From Phoronis australis (taxonomy: Eukaryota; Phoronida; Phoronidae): DNA of 64,000 nt. The position numbers were made by a program, and so were the translations under genes. This document shows, in pieces, positions 25,501 through 36,347 of this stretch. Position 1 is the stretch's first letter. Every line of letters starts with the position of its first letter. Where the stretch lies: contig NMRA01000257.1 in assembly GCA_002633005.1 (NCBI GenBank), positions 216,731-280,730 on the forward strand, in the 5' to 3' direction. Below the pieces are notes generated by a model. That model was not told the origin of the DNA. It saw only the letters and a list, made by a program, of their open reading frames with translations, and did no database searches.

Positions 25501-28500
25501 GAGAACACCTCAGGCATTTTCATAGCCTCAGATTTCCCCTTTAAACGTTACCTGCCCATGTACGAGCTTCAGTCACATGGCCAATCACAATTTGAAACTC
25601 ACTGAAGTCCACACATCTGTGGGAAAATTTGAGGCTACAAAAACATCTGAGGTGTTGCGAATGATAATTATTTTGCTGTGTTTGAAATCTCAGTAAGCCA
25701 AAAAAGTTGAAGTTTTGAAAAGATGACCGTTTTTCAGCTTTCACATTCTAAAACCAAATTCACATGATCATAGTTTACTACAGTCAGCAAAGTGATCAAC
25801 AAGTTAGAATAAATTCAGTTAAAACCAAAAGTTACACTGACGGGCGACTCCGGGTATATTCTGCAGATCTCATCTTCACCCTCGTTCAGGTAGGCTGCCC
25901 AATCAAAGTCGTCTTCACATTCTAAAACATCAATCAAAATACACATTGTCACCATCAAAGATTTCAAAAAGATTGCCTAGTAGTCAGATTTTGTAATTTT
26001 CGAACAACTCAAGAAATTGCTTCCGTGAGCCAGGATAGTAGATACTGAATGTGCTCAGTGCAAGAGTTGCAATATTCAGTCAACTCACCTGAGAGGATTT
26101 GTGCCTGTCTTTCAGTGCACTCACTTTGAGTGGGGGAGTCTGCCACATGTAATAGCAAGGACAGCACAGCATAGTGTGTATCAGTCTGGAAGCAAATAAA
26201 TTCATACGAATGGTGTTGTTTACAGTAGCCTCAGCCTCTTAAAGTGGAACTTGCACGCTATTTCCTTATCTCTGTCATTGCTTGTTCAAATTAGTTGGAA
26301 ACACAACATATAGCGAAGATGTGAATATGAAGTATGTTGAAAATTGCCAAATGTTTTTAAGAACGAGTTTTGTGTGAAAATGATCTGCCACAAATCACTC
26401 AACCATGTCCAGTAAGTACCGTGATGTGGTGTTGGGGAATAACACTGCATTATGCGGGTATGTGAGCCCCCAATGTACGTCATTAGTGCAAAGGTCGCCT
26501 ATTTGTAGAATTTTTTGTTTTCACATATACAAGTTGTCAATGAATACAACTGCACTTTGTTTAGCGTAGATGACGTTCAAATAGCATTGTCATTTAGTCC
26601 CTGCTATACAATAGCATTGTCATTTAGTCCCTGCTATACATTAGCATAGTTAGGAGCATACAAATACATCTTTAATACTGCTGTTTTCAGATGTCAGTCA
26701 AGAGTCCAATTCATTTGTACAGTTCTTTCTATGAGGTCAGCGTTTTCAACAGCTTGTTTTGTTCATTACCACAGCAGATACATTGGCAAACACTGTTAAC
26801 CCTTATCCTGCGCTAGGTGAGGTCAGCCGACATGCCAATTATCCTATTAAAATGCGTTGGGTGTACTCAATCGACTATAATAAGTTACAGCTGGGCTGCG
26901 CTAGGAGAGTACACTCACCCCAGGACACTTGTGATTTTCATTCAGAAATTGTAAGAGCCCTGGAATGTTGTTTAGATATGTGACCATGAGCATTCCATAC
27001 TTCACAACTTCCTCTACTGTTCTCTAATTTAAACCATATGGCTGTGATTACTAGTTTGGGAGATATTGGCAGGTTTATGTAAGTGTAGACGCATAGTTTC
27101 ATTATACGGCTGGAGCCATACGGGAGAGGATGACAGTGGATCAGTTTACTTCCACCAAGGCTATGATAAAGACTTACACATGGTGAAAATCCCCATTAAA
27201 TTCTGCACAAGTTTTGTATTGACTTCTTTTCTGTTAATTTAATATTTCCCTTTCAAATTTCCAATTTAAAATTGTTAGGTCATTTGTCTGGGTGACCTCC
27301 ACAACAGCTTAGTGTACAATAGTAGTGGTGACCTACTTAGCTCAGCACACAGGGAAAGTAGTCTGAATAGAGGCACAGCAGGATAAGGGTTAAATAAATT
27401 AGATAGAAATATAGATAAAAATACTAATTTTATCATAATGCTCTTGAAGCTGTTCTTAATATATAAAACACCAATCAATGATTGCAAGTAATGATAATAA
27501 AAACAGCCTCAGTTTTATATGGATACAAGTTTATTTCCCGAGGTTCACCCAAGGCTGCATTAATGTGTCATTTGACAGTTACCAAAAAAGATGGATGCTG
27601 AGTTGATAGGTCGTGCCACTATGAACACAATTTTTCTAAATTACAAGAAACACAAAGCCTTGAAATGGTTCCTCGATTGCACTGCAAATTCAAGCTATGC
27701 TTACTTGCATCATGTAACATATAAAATAAAAAGGCCACTAGGGGGTGCTCCGTGAAATTAAATCCATCAGAAACAAGGCAAGTGCTGGCACTCATCTTGA
27801 CAGTATTTGCCAAATTTCATAAGTATCCATCATGGAATTTTGTAGCTCATAGCCATATGCAATTAAAGAAAACCTAAATTGCACTCAGTGATACAACAGT
27901 AGTTGAACTGGACCCAAAATTTACATCAGGCATACCACCCTAAACTGGAACACATATATACCACATCAAATGAATATAACATCTGACGTACTGAAATAAA
28001 TGTAACAAAGATTACCTTTCCAGTACACCTATCCTCAAAAATAGGAGCATCCAGAAATCTGTCAATCAGCTTTTTAAAGAGATCTGCCTTCTCTTGTTGC
28101 GAATGTATAAGAAGCTTCTCGTGGACTCTGCAATTACAAACACAGCAAGTACAGCATATGTACCAAATAATTCATTTGAAGTATTTAACTCAGTAATAAC
28201 GAACAATTGATATCAGCACTCGACAAAGGTGAAAATGTCTGCTCGAAAATACGAGTGAGGGTATATTTGCAGTTTTGCACTCTTGTAACTTCCGAATCTG
28301 GGTTCCTAAACAGTGCCGACCAAAACCCCCAAATGACGCCCGCATGAATGATACGAGTGAAGCCCTTTTCTACTCCGGTTTTGATTTTCAACTCATATTT
28401 TCGAATGTTTGCTCCCTAGTGTCAAGCTCTAGACTCTAGACAGAAATGATAAATGTGTATGGATTAAAAATAGTTAATTTGTGAAACATATTCATGCCAC

Positions 28501-31273
28501 AGTTGTCATTGACAAATGCATGTTTTGGTTCATATGATTTCTTTCTCCAGGCGTAACAAGATTTCTTTCATGCATCACACATCACATACCAGTTCATAAG
28601 CAAAATATCTGACAAATCAAACACGAAAAATATTCTAGTATAAAATAAAATAAACTACATAACTTACCCTTGAATCGTCCTGTTAACTTTGTGACTATCA
28701 ACATCAAGAAATCTGTGAAATCGGAAGTTGGACAAGGCAAACTGCTGACACAGATCAAAGTTTTCATCATCGTCCTACATGGAAGAAATAGGTGATGGAG
28801 CACTTGAAATGTAAGGTCAAACTTGCTTTGGTGACTTTAGTTCTTCAAAATAACATTTATTTTATAAGTGATTTTCCGCTTGGTCATACACTACACATTT
28901 CAACCAAAAGAGAACATAACAATGTAGAAATACTGTACGTGAACTTGGAATCCCTTAAATCTCAAGATCGCATATGCGTGAACTTGGAATACAGGAGGAA
29001 ACTTGAATGATAAGTTCATTCAAACATGTTGAATATGTTGATAAAATATTGCATTACACTAAATCAAATTATATTTAATAAACAACGTAAATTTTAACTA
29101 ACCCTTTTTCAGTTATTGACAATCTAATTCACCAAACATTAATTGATTTAACCATTCACTAATTCCTCCAATTCTATGACACAACTTACGGTGAAGAAGA
29201 AAATGGGAGATCGTGAGGCCAACAATTACAAAAATTCTTTACACCGAATAAAAAATTTCACCCGATTGTTTTGGTGAATATTCAATTCCAAGTTCAGGCA
29301 TACGCGATCTTCAGATTAAGCAGGATTCCACTTTCACCTACAGCAGACACATGCCTTTCTGACACAGGAGAAACCACAAGTATCAAATCTAAGGAATTAT
29401 TACATCTAGTAGTGTGTAATTCAAGGGTTTGAGATCAGTAGTGACCATCTGTCATTGATTGAGAAATATTGCCGGTGATCCATTATAGGAAGTGATGGTT
29501 GGAACATGACACCAATTCAGGTGAGTATTATGTTCTTGCAATATTATCTTGAGTTGGTATTAGCTTTAAAATCTTTTGTGGTATCATCTCGGTAAGGTAT
29601 AGGCATTCATGAAACGGGTAGCATAGGATTGGCAAGAAATGAATATTGGCACTAATTTCCGACAGTTTCTAATACTATAAAAATGTTAGCGTTATTTTTA
29701 AGAGGGATTGTTTGATTAATCATGATTTGTGTTTTTAAGCCAAATATACGATAAAATGGCCACTAACAGTGAATGCTCACACAGCGCTACACCAAAAAAT
29801 AACAGTCAGATAGTCACGTATGCATCCAGCCACACGGCGACTAAAATGGGCCTTACCGAGGCAAATGTCAAAAATTTTTAGCACATCAGACCGGCAAGTG
29901 CTGAATGGAACACGTTCTGCTTTAGGCCTACTGCTTGTGCTAATTTCTTTAGATACAAAGCACATCTAGCTCGTTAGATTGCGTTTACTCTGGCAAATGA
30001 ACCCAGGTGACACGTATACGCTCGCTTACTCACACACGCAAACGAAATTCAAAACAAGTGTCACATGACAGCAACACATATATTCATCCAGAGATTTTTC
30101 TTGTGTTACCGATCATAGGTGGCACAATGTAGCACAGATTTGTATTTAACTTAAAAATATTAGGGACGCTACTTGAAAAACTTAAGGAGGATTTCAGGTA
30201 ATTTGCTTGAGTCGAAACTGTATTTTTATTCAAGCATTCAAGTCGCCATATCGACGATTGCGAAGCAGCCAGTCCGCGAGTTTTCGCCCTGTGATTTTAG
30301 CACAATTTTCCCTAGTAATTTAACGGCAAAATTTGATAGCAATGCACTTCAATTTTGTAGAAAGTCTGTCACCTAGGTTACAGATACGCCACAGAGCATA
30401 AATATGATGAATCTTAGCTTCCAATTTCACCCATTTCGGAGACTGAGATACAATAAGCCCACCCCCAAACGATTTTTTTCTAAGCGCCCTGAGCGGTTAT
30501 TAGGGCGAATACGGTACCTCCCTTTGAGTGTTTAGAAGAGAGGAGGCGGTGTAGCCTAGTGTGGTAGGTATCCGCTTCTTTTGGCTTTACGCAAGGTCAT
30601 GCGTTTGAGTCCCACTCGGGCACACTGCTAGACCCTTGAGTCAGGTCTCTAGCTCCTAGCTCAGCACGGCTTTATCTATATATTAATAAAGCATCGAAAA
30701 TGGTTCTAGGGCACTGGTCGGATATAGCGGTCCCCAATTTAGGGCACCAGTTTCATCCATTCAATAACTGGCCCGTTACTCAGTGATTGCCTAGTTCTCA
30801 AAATCAGGGATCGCTATATCCGACCAGTGTCTGGTTCCAGGGTGATCAGTGCAATGCCAATTATCGGGCCCAACGACCTGTACCAGACCAGATTGTTTTT
30901 TATATAATTTTGAGTGTTTTGTCCTAAACATGTGTAATGCCATACGTAGAACAACCATCTTTACTTAGTGTATACTAGAGGTGAATTCTAACAGACTGGA
31001 ATAAGCGTTCATGCCCATGGGTCTATATTACAGCCAGGATGAGTTGTCGTCTGACGTCGACAGCGCAGTTGGCTGCTGCTGGCCGGCTGGCAAGCACTTT
31101 TCCGTGGAAGGGCAGATGTGCACGCCACATGACTAACAGGTGTCACAAAGGGACGAATAAAGTCTCTTCAAGATGAATGCAATCCTCACATTGAGCCTCT
31201 TTACCTGAAAACCAGTAATACTTGTAATTAAACACCGAGAAAATTCTTCAAATTTATCCTTCTTACGCGCCAT
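10539..31273 (-). CDS. TUBGCP5: Gamma-tubulin complex component 5 (GCP5), 21 exons
   Basis: A subunit of the gamma-tubulin ring complex, which nucleates microtubules at centrosomes and other organising centres. Coding exons on the minus strand: 31273-31205, 28774-28668, 28127-28016, 26185-26089, 25921-25842, 25355-25123, 24922-24833, 24163-24070, 23122-22927, 21905-21706, 20505-20390, 19898-19675, 19242-18987, 17994-17832, 17247-17185, 16748-16657, 16194-15986, 15723-15578, 14886-14672, 13396-13296, 10597-10539. All phases join, giving 973 residues (human about 1024). Conserved stretches include SNFRFHRFLDV (about 44-54), the acidic DDFDWAAYL (about 132), ILAGKSM (about 520), LSLHYKVPWP in the GCP C-terminal domain, FVNSLHNYIMTR (about 838-849), ILHSTGLEFQ and KRGSFPH near the end. 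The start is the ATG of MARKKDK. The exon 12 donor (GTTAGT) and exon 13 donor (GTGAGT) were chosen by phase. Family identity is near certain; single splice sites could be off by a few bases. Confidence 0.95.
11651..13205 (+). repeat. Higher-order tandem array with CTCF-like motif in each monomer
   Basis: Lies in the last intron of TUBGCP5. About three units of about 451 bp, each made of three monomers of about 145, 161 and 145 bp. Every monomer carries a CCACTAGGnGGC core: starts at 11660, 11685, 11829, 11990, 12135, 12279, 12440, 12586, 12732, 12893 and 13038, all on the plus strand. Six of them (11990, 12135, 12440, 12586, 12893, 13038) fit the vertebrate CTCF core CCASYAGRKGGCRS exactly, and three (11829, 12279, 12732) differ at one position. 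The array ends in a GACGGACGGACAGAGATGACG segment and a small hairpin (CCACATA..TATGTGG) at 13219-13233. Confidence 0.85.
13469..13892. repeat. 42-bp minisatellite, about 10 copies
   Basis: Unit contains CACTATAGAATGTAAT and GTGAGAGTATATAGTTTCTG. Because 42 is a multiple of 3 and the unit lacks stops in several frames, long repetitive open frames appear on both strands. It lies in intron 19 of TUBGCP5 and is not a gene. Confidence 0.9.
14950..15540 (+). repeat. Diverged dispersed copies of the CTCF-like monomer
   Basis: TGCCACAAGGGGCATGGC near 15040 and TGCCACTAGGGGCATAGC near 15185, each followed by the family context (CAG--CTCAGAT/TTTGATCCATC-GAAAATCAA, then CATG--AATCC-TC and AAAAA--AAAACTGCCACT). 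They are old, scattered relatives of the array at 11651-13205 and sit in TUBGCP5 introns. Confidence 0.6.
17310..17515. repeat. Degenerate GGACCAGTGGTGTACTGG minisatellite
   Basis: About ten imperfect units of roughly 20 bp (GGAACCAGTGGT, GGGACCGATAGTG, GGTGTACCAGGACC and similar) within an intron of TUBGCP5. The open frames on the minus strand come from this repeat. Confidence 0.75.
18283..18475. repeat. 31-bp tandem repeat, about 6 copies
   Basis: Unit AAACTGTCAAACATGTGAAA plus CAGTACAGCAC at steps 18283, 18314, 18345, 18376 and onward with few changes. Copies are adjacent without spacers. A second degenerate repeat (CTCTTTCA-AAAAGAGGTGGG) follows at 18560-18665. Confidence 0.85.
20851..21085 (+). 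mobile_element. tRNA-derived SINE, copy 1
   Basis: The head GAGGAGGCAGTGCCGCCTAG and the B-box-like GGTTCAAGTCCCA indicate an internal pol III promoter from a tRNA. The body TAGACCC-TCAGTCAGGTTTC and tail motif GTACCAGACC are shared with the copies at 30534-30908 and 60890-61112. Flanking GTTTGGAAAG (20841-20850) and GTTTAGAAAG (21086-21095) look like a 10-bp target-site duplication with one change. It is inside a TUBGCP5 intron, opposite to the gene. Confidence 0.8.
21175..21260 (+). repeat. Dispersed repeat, GAGACCAATTTTATAATGG family
   Basis: The core TTGAGACCAATTTTATAATGG followed by TAAATCAAAAGTTG recurs, diverged, near 22200-22260, 35945-36040, 37555-37630, 40070-40160 and inverted at 39865-39945. 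It looks like an old interspersed repeat without visible termini. Confidence 0.55.
26581..26640. repeat. Tandem duplication of about 30 bp
   Basis: AGCATTGTCATTTAGTCCCT and its flanks occur twice head to tail in a TUBGCP5 intron. Confidence 0.8.
26800..27389. mobile_element. piggyBac-like non-autonomous element (590 bp)
   Basis: Terminal inverted repeats CCCTTATCCTGC at the left and GCAGGATAAGGG at the right are each flanked directly by TTAA (26796-26799 and 27390-27393). TTAA duplication with a CCC terminus is the hallmark of the piggyBac superfamily. No transposase frame is present. It lies in a TUBGCP5 intron. Confidence 0.8.
27715..27840 (+). repeat. Dispersed CTCF-like monomer
   Basis: AAAAAGGCCACTAGGGGGTGCTCC is followed by AAATCCATCAGAAA and TTTGCCAAATTTCATAAGTATCC, the same order of blocks as the array monomers at 11651-13205. 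It is a single copy within a TUBGCP5 intron. Confidence 0.7.
30534..30908 (+). mobile_element. tRNA-derived SINE, copy 2, split by a MITE
   Basis: Head GAGGAGGCGGTGTAGCCTAG, B-box-like GCGTTTGAGTCCCAC and tail GTACCAGACC match the other two copies. A perfect 11-bp duplication TTTGAGTGTTT flanks it at 30523-30533 and 30909-30919. A smaller element (30710-30831) sits inside. It lies in intron 1 of TUBGCP5. Confidence 0.85.
30710..30831. mobile_element. Nested MITE, CACTGGTCGGATATAGCG family
   Basis: Left CACTGGTCGGATATAGCGGT and right TCGCTATATCCGACCAGTG are near-perfect inverted repeats. The interrupted SINE gives TGGTTCTAG (30701-30709) and TGGTTCCAG (30832-30840), a 9-bp duplication with one change. 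Its left half recurs alone at about 32188-32250. Confidence 0.75.
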
Positions 31274-32052
31274 TTGCTTGACAGCCCTGCTGCTAACGGC
31301 CAATTGTAAAACTAAACAGCTTGAAACTAAATACTCTTGACACCATACAGACGTAAAAAAAGATAATTTACACATTTATATTGGTCAATTAAAACATAAA
31401 TTTTTATATAAATCGAATCAGGATATCTTTTTTACCTTTTGGAATAAAATTGTATAAACTGATATTACTAACTCTCAAACTAGCCTCGAATTTTATGTTT
31501 GTTAACGCTCATTTCGTTTTCTGAACAAATGCGAGTTGACATATACACAGCATGAACTTCCGAATTTACGAGACCTTAGCAGAGTGACTTAGTAAATTTT
31601 ACAATTACGTAGAATAAAAAGTTCAATGCTGATTTTTTAACTGTCTCCATCTCATACGTATATGGCTGCAGGTGGTGTGTAACTTGACGCTGTGGGGTTT
31701 TGAACGAATTGAGGACCCACGCGAACTCAACTTCGGTCGACCAATGTGTGAGCGGATGGTCTCGAAGTTGCCCGCGATTCGTCAATGGGTCCGCAAATGT
31801 CAGACAACATTGAGACTCACTGGAGAAGACGGTTGGCAAAAATTGATGGTCGGCTTTAATAGTTAACGAGGTTTACGCATGCATTTGTGCCCTGTTGATT
31901 GGAAACCACCAGGTGTGTTTCCTATTGTAGTTGTCTAAAACATTGAATTTTATGTCAAAAATTTAGTCAAACATCTTGCCTGTCGTCCAGAAAAATGGCA
32001 GAATCTGAATTGAACCAAGAATGAAGATTGATGTGCACACAGGCACTCATGA
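31274..32052. promoter_or_regulatory. Upstream region of TUBGCP5
   Basis: This must hold the TUBGCP5 promoter and 5' UTR, because the start codon is at 31273 reading left. A stretch at about 31680-31860 is visibly richer in CG dinucleotides than its surroundings and open on both strands. It could be a CpG-rich promoter or an unrecognised exon. No TATA box is evident. Confidence 0.35.
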
Positions 32053-32118
32053 CAGCCGCTTGATACGGTAATAATAAAGAGAAAGTTATCTTTATTATGT
32101 AACATCGTCAAGCGGCTG
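32053..32118. repeat. Imperfect 66-bp hairpin
   Basis: CAGCCGCTTGA at the left pairs with TCAAGCGGCTG at the right. Inner arms AATAATAAAGA and TCTTTATTAT also pair, leaving a loop of about 8 bases. It could be a small foldback MITE or a structured RNA. Confidence 0.5.
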
Positions 32119-32187
32119 ATTAAAGGTGTCTGTGGGATGGAGCAGGAAATGTCCACAGCATATGCGGAGAAAAGGATGCTCGTTCTC

Positions 32188-32250
32188 GGCACTGGATGGT
32201 CGGATATAGCGGTCCCTGATTTAGAGAACCAGTTTCATCTGGCAGGACTG
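32188..32250 (+). mobile_element. Truncated copy of the CACTGGTCGGATATAGCG MITE
   Basis: GGCACTGG then GGTCGGATATAGCGGTCCC, with AACCAGTTTCATC following as in the nested copy at 30710-30831. The right terminus is missing. Confidence 0.6.
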
Positions 32251-32859
32251 TTCCGTTTCTTGAAGCTTTGTCTGGTGTCCCACAAAAACACCAGAATGTG
32301 TACTTAATGATAATTTACTATACAGGGGATTGTGTTATTGCGTGGTCAATGTTTCATGCTCTTTTCTACTTATAATGTTCATGTACCTATAGTGCTAAAG
32401 AGCTAAAGTAAAAATGCCATGCACGCGGTTTCCCCAAGGATCTAGTTCGTTGTTAAGCATCCGTGCTGACTCGCATGTCATTTGTTTACCATGATAAATA
32501 CATGTAACAGGGCTCATAACTTAGTATTATGACAACTCGCTAAATGCGGCTTGCCAAAACTCCGAAACAGGAAATGAGTTTGCTAGAACAAAGAAAGTAC
32601 ATGTGCAGGAAACCTAAAATTCGGGCAACTGAATTGAAGATTTGAACATCTCATAGACACATCTGAGATCGGCTGGCTGACCTTTTTTATTTTTGACTGC
32701 ATCGAGTCATCAACTATCCGTTTCAGGTTTCACCAAGCAATTTTGCCATCATCTGTTTTCTTCCTGTTTGCTCAGATGTGTGGGACTTATACCAGTTCAT
32801 CAAACAAAGTCTGGGGTTGGGTTGACTTGTAAGTCACCAAATCGGGCCCTGCTGATTAA

Positions 32860-34442
32860 AGGCGAATGCCACCCGATTTAATTAGTCTTTTTTGCCGTCT
32901 TAATCGGTCTATATCCACATCGCCTCGCATACGGTCGACCTTACCTTGCCAAGAGGTGTCGCGTTAACCTGTGTGGGAGGTGAGAAACGACGCTAGCGAC
33001 GTCAGTGGTTCATAAGCAAAGTGAATGCCGCTATGTTGCGGTATATCATTCCCGCTTGTCCGAACTAAGCAGCCGCGAGGAAAGCCACGCTGTAAACAGC
33101 AAGTATGAGGCCGTGAAACATCTCCGTGTCTGTGGCCTGCAGGCGACGTCGACTGTGCCTCACGAATGCCGGCTTACCAAATAACTCCATACGTTCCATT
33201 TTCTGAGCTTGTTCACGGCGCCTCTCTAGTATTTCTTCATCACTGTATTCCTGTTCAAATTGATAGCCTGTAAAACTTAACGATCCACCTGTGAAGTCGG
33301 GATTGATGAGCCCGGCGCTCTAGCTTGTCCTAAGTCGGGATTGCAAGTTGCCACTCCGTTGGCGCTGAGCGTTCTGTTTCAAAATGAATTATTCTCACCC
33401 TAACCAATACTTATATAAAACTGAAACAAAGTCTGTCTCATGAGATGCAATTTGTAATGCCTTTGGAGTGTTCGTGAGTGCACGAAATGATTTGAGAAGC
33501 CAGCAATGAATAAATCACTGCGTTACCGGCTTTAGGTGCAATCCTTGACGGGACACCGCGAGGCCGTGTGAGCTCATGCTAATTTAGTGTTTGCTGGCAG
33601 AAACTGTTGTGAAACAACTCGATTTCCACCCCACGACCAGGTGTTAGGGGAATCTTTATTTACATATACATTACTCAAATAATGATTGTCAATGTACAAC
33701 CTCTGCCCTGACAGTGCTGTGGCCAAAGCGGAACTGAATTCGCGGCCAAAGACGAGTAAGTTGATTTGCAGTTTCGTGGCTAATTCACCAACATAATCAC
33801 GTGCACATTACTTTGGCTCACTATTGTAGTATTTTCTTGACTGGAAGTTTAGTTTCCACTGAACTTTGGCTGGTTTGTTCGTGATGTCTGATCAGTTTCT
33901 AAGCCACTGACCGGGATAACGAGTCAACCTGAATCCGGCCGGCGCCGCGACGGGCCTGATCGGGCTCCGAGCCACTGGCCAGGATAACAAGCGTTTTGCG
34001 TTTAGAACTCAGAAAATCACAAGTCTAAACAACACAGATCTAGGTTCTCTTGTCTGTATCTCACGGAAAATACTTCGAAATTATCTCCGAACACACCCCA
34101 AACTCCTGCTACGGACACTAGTTATTGGCCTGCCGAACTTTGTAGGCTATGGTGTGTCCAAATACCAATAAATCCGTAAGAGCGAAATAAAACAACACCT
34201 TACATCGAAGTTTGATGATTTATTGGTGCTAAACGATGATTCCAAGCGATAAGCTGACACCAGTAACCCGTGTTGTGAACTGCTGAACAGAATGCGTATG
34301 AAACCGATGACGTAATTGGATAATTTCAACACCTCCGTCTGCCGTCAGGTGTCAGGTAACGCAAGCTCACATGTCGTTATGGAGTAGAACTACTCGATCT
34401 AAATTGATACAAATTAGGTTGTTTTTTGGGTGGCATGCTCCT
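32860..34442. mobile_element. TTAA-flanked transposon, 1583 bp, absent from the second allele
   Basis: Ends AGGCGAATGCCACCC and GGGTGGCATGCTCCT are inverted repeats with two differences. TTAA flanks both sides (32856-32859 and 34443-34446). The later duplicate sequence around 35286-35290 reads CTGATTAAGGTGAAC, exactly the uninterrupted target with a single TTAA. The element is richer in GC than its surroundings and has no transposase frame. The ends lack the CCC start of classic piggyBac, so the superfamily is uncertain. Confidence 0.8.
33178..33267 (-). pseudogene. Exon-like segment inside the transposon (possible captured exon)
   Basis: On the minus strand a TTTTACAG acceptor precedes and a GTAAGC donor follows a 90-bp fully open segment. 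Its translation contains EYSDEEILERRREQAQKMER, strongly charged and probably helical. Phase is 1 at both ends. I do not recognise the protein. It lies wholly inside an element that one allele lacks, so it may be a piece of a host gene or of a transposon protein carried along. Confidence 0.4.
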
Positions 34443-34959
34443 TTAAGGTGAACATGTCCATCCTGATAAAAATAATTGTCAACAAATTGTAGCACGGTTT
34501 TGTCTGTATTCAAGTTTTTATAATTTTTCTTTGGGGAAAAATAATCTTAACCTAACTTTTCACAAGGAATTCAGTTTCAGAAGCCAGTTATTAAAATCTT
34601 TAATTTTAATGTACGATACAGTAGTTTATTTCAGTCAGTGTTTTATTGAGCTCTAAAGTCATCACCACACAACAGTTGTCGTGATTAGTAGAATCAACGA
34701 CGGCAGTGGTTCTAGTACAAATCTGTTGTCCATGTGCAATTGCTGTGAAACGGGCCGAGTTTGTGATAGTTGGCAACAATGCATTTCACGGTGGTCTAGC
34801 TAGGTCAACATGACTTGTAGGTGTTGACATGATTTCATTTTAAAGCAATGTTCTATTAACCCATGTTGCATCCAGGACGGAAACTTGCCACTTAGTACTT
34901 TAAAATTGGTCTTGACTTGTTCTGTACTCAGGCCAGGAGAGGTGTCTGAGTTTGCAAAA

Positions 34960-35174
34960 AAACTGACAGTATAAAATGCGATGCTGTATACCCTCATCTG
35001 GAACAATAACTGACAGTATGAAATGGCATGCTCTAGACCCTTATCACGAACAATAACAATAACTGACAGAATGTCATGCTGTAGACCCTAATCTCAAACA
35101 ATAACAATAACTGACAGTATGAAATGTCATGCTGTAGACCCTCATCTCAAACAATAACAATAACTGACAGAATG
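34960..35174. repeat. Tandem ACTGACAGTATGAAATG repeat next to an assembly N
   Basis: Units of about 50 bp (AACAATAACAATAACTGACA, then ATGCTGTAGACCCTCATCTC) are repeated four or so times and stop at the N at 35175. A shorter version of the array is at 35795-35945. Confidence 0.75.
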
Positions 35175-35175
35175 N

Positions 35176-35945
35176 GCCATCATCTGTTTTCTTCCTGTTT
35201 GCTCAGATGTGTGGGACTTATACCAGTTCATCAAACAAAGTCTGGGGTTGGGTTGACTTGTAAGTCACCAAATCGGGCCCTGCTGATTAAGGTGAACATG
35301 TCCATCCTGATAAAAATAATTCTCAACAAATTGTAGCACGGTTTTGTCTGTATTCAAGTTTTTATAATTTTTCTTTGGGGAAAAATAATCTTAACCTAAC
35401 TTTTCACAAGGAATTCAGTTTCAGAAGCCAGTTATTAAAATCTTTAATTTCAATGTACGATACAGTAGTTTATTTCAGTCAGTGTTTTATTGAGCTCTAA
35501 AGTCATCACCACACAACAGTTGCCCTGATTAGCAGAATCAACGACAGCAGTGGTTCTAGTACAAATCTGTGCAATTGCTGTGAAACGGGCCGAGTTTGTG
35601 ATAGTTGGCAACAATGCATTTCACGGTGGTCTAGCTAGGTCAACATGACTTGTAGGTGTTGACATGATTTCATTTTAAAGCAATGTTCTATTAACCCATG
35701 TTGCATCCAGGACAGAAACTTGCCACTTAGTACTTTAAAATTGGTCTTGACTTGTTCTGTACTCAGGCCAGGAGAGGTGTCTGAGTTTGCAAAGAACTGA
35801 CAGTATAAAATGCGATGCTGTATACCCTCATCTGGAACAATAACTGACAGTATGAAATGGCATGCTGTAGACCCTCATCTCGAACAATAACAATAACTGA
35901 CAGTATGAAATGTCATGCTGTAGACCCTCATCTCGAACAATAACA
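35176..35945 (+). other. Duplicated segment, probably the second allele
   Basis: 35176-35290 repeats about 32747-32859 and continues without a break into a copy of 34443-35174, with scattered single-base changes and a deletion of about 10 bp. The copy follows an N at 35175. A retained alternative haplotype in the assembly explains it better than a true tandem duplication. Confidence 0.75.
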
Positions 35946-36347
35946 ATGCCTTGATATCACCTCCAACAGGACTAAGAATAATTTGAGACCAATCTCATTA
36001 TAGGTGTATTAAGTGGTTTAAATCAGAAGTTGATTTTTGTTTGGGATAATCCAGATTTCCACTCCAGTGTTAATTAAATGATTGAAAAGTAGCAAGAATG
36101 TACAAGTTACTCAAAATACCAGTTAACAACATGTTGCCGTGCATGAAGCCCCTTCTTGAACAAACATCTTTGCCACATGTGTTAGTGGACTGTGTCGTAC
36201 AGATTAGTAGCCTTTGCAGAACACTAAGAACAGCGTTATTCTTCATTCTAAAAATGTCCCCTGACTGCTTTTGCAGAATAATCGGCACTAGCCTGTTCTC
36301 ATATGCTCATAACGCGGATATATCTTTATTTTTCAGCACTAAGTACC

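Noticed and set aside
30001-31204. Plus-strand open frames in the CG-richer part of TUBGCP5 intron 1
   Set aside because: They lack splice signals and similarity, and part of the stretch is a SINE with a nested MITE.
35176-35945. A true recent tandem duplication
   Set aside because: The copy follows an N, has allele-like scattered differences, and lacks the transposon. A retained haplotype is simpler.
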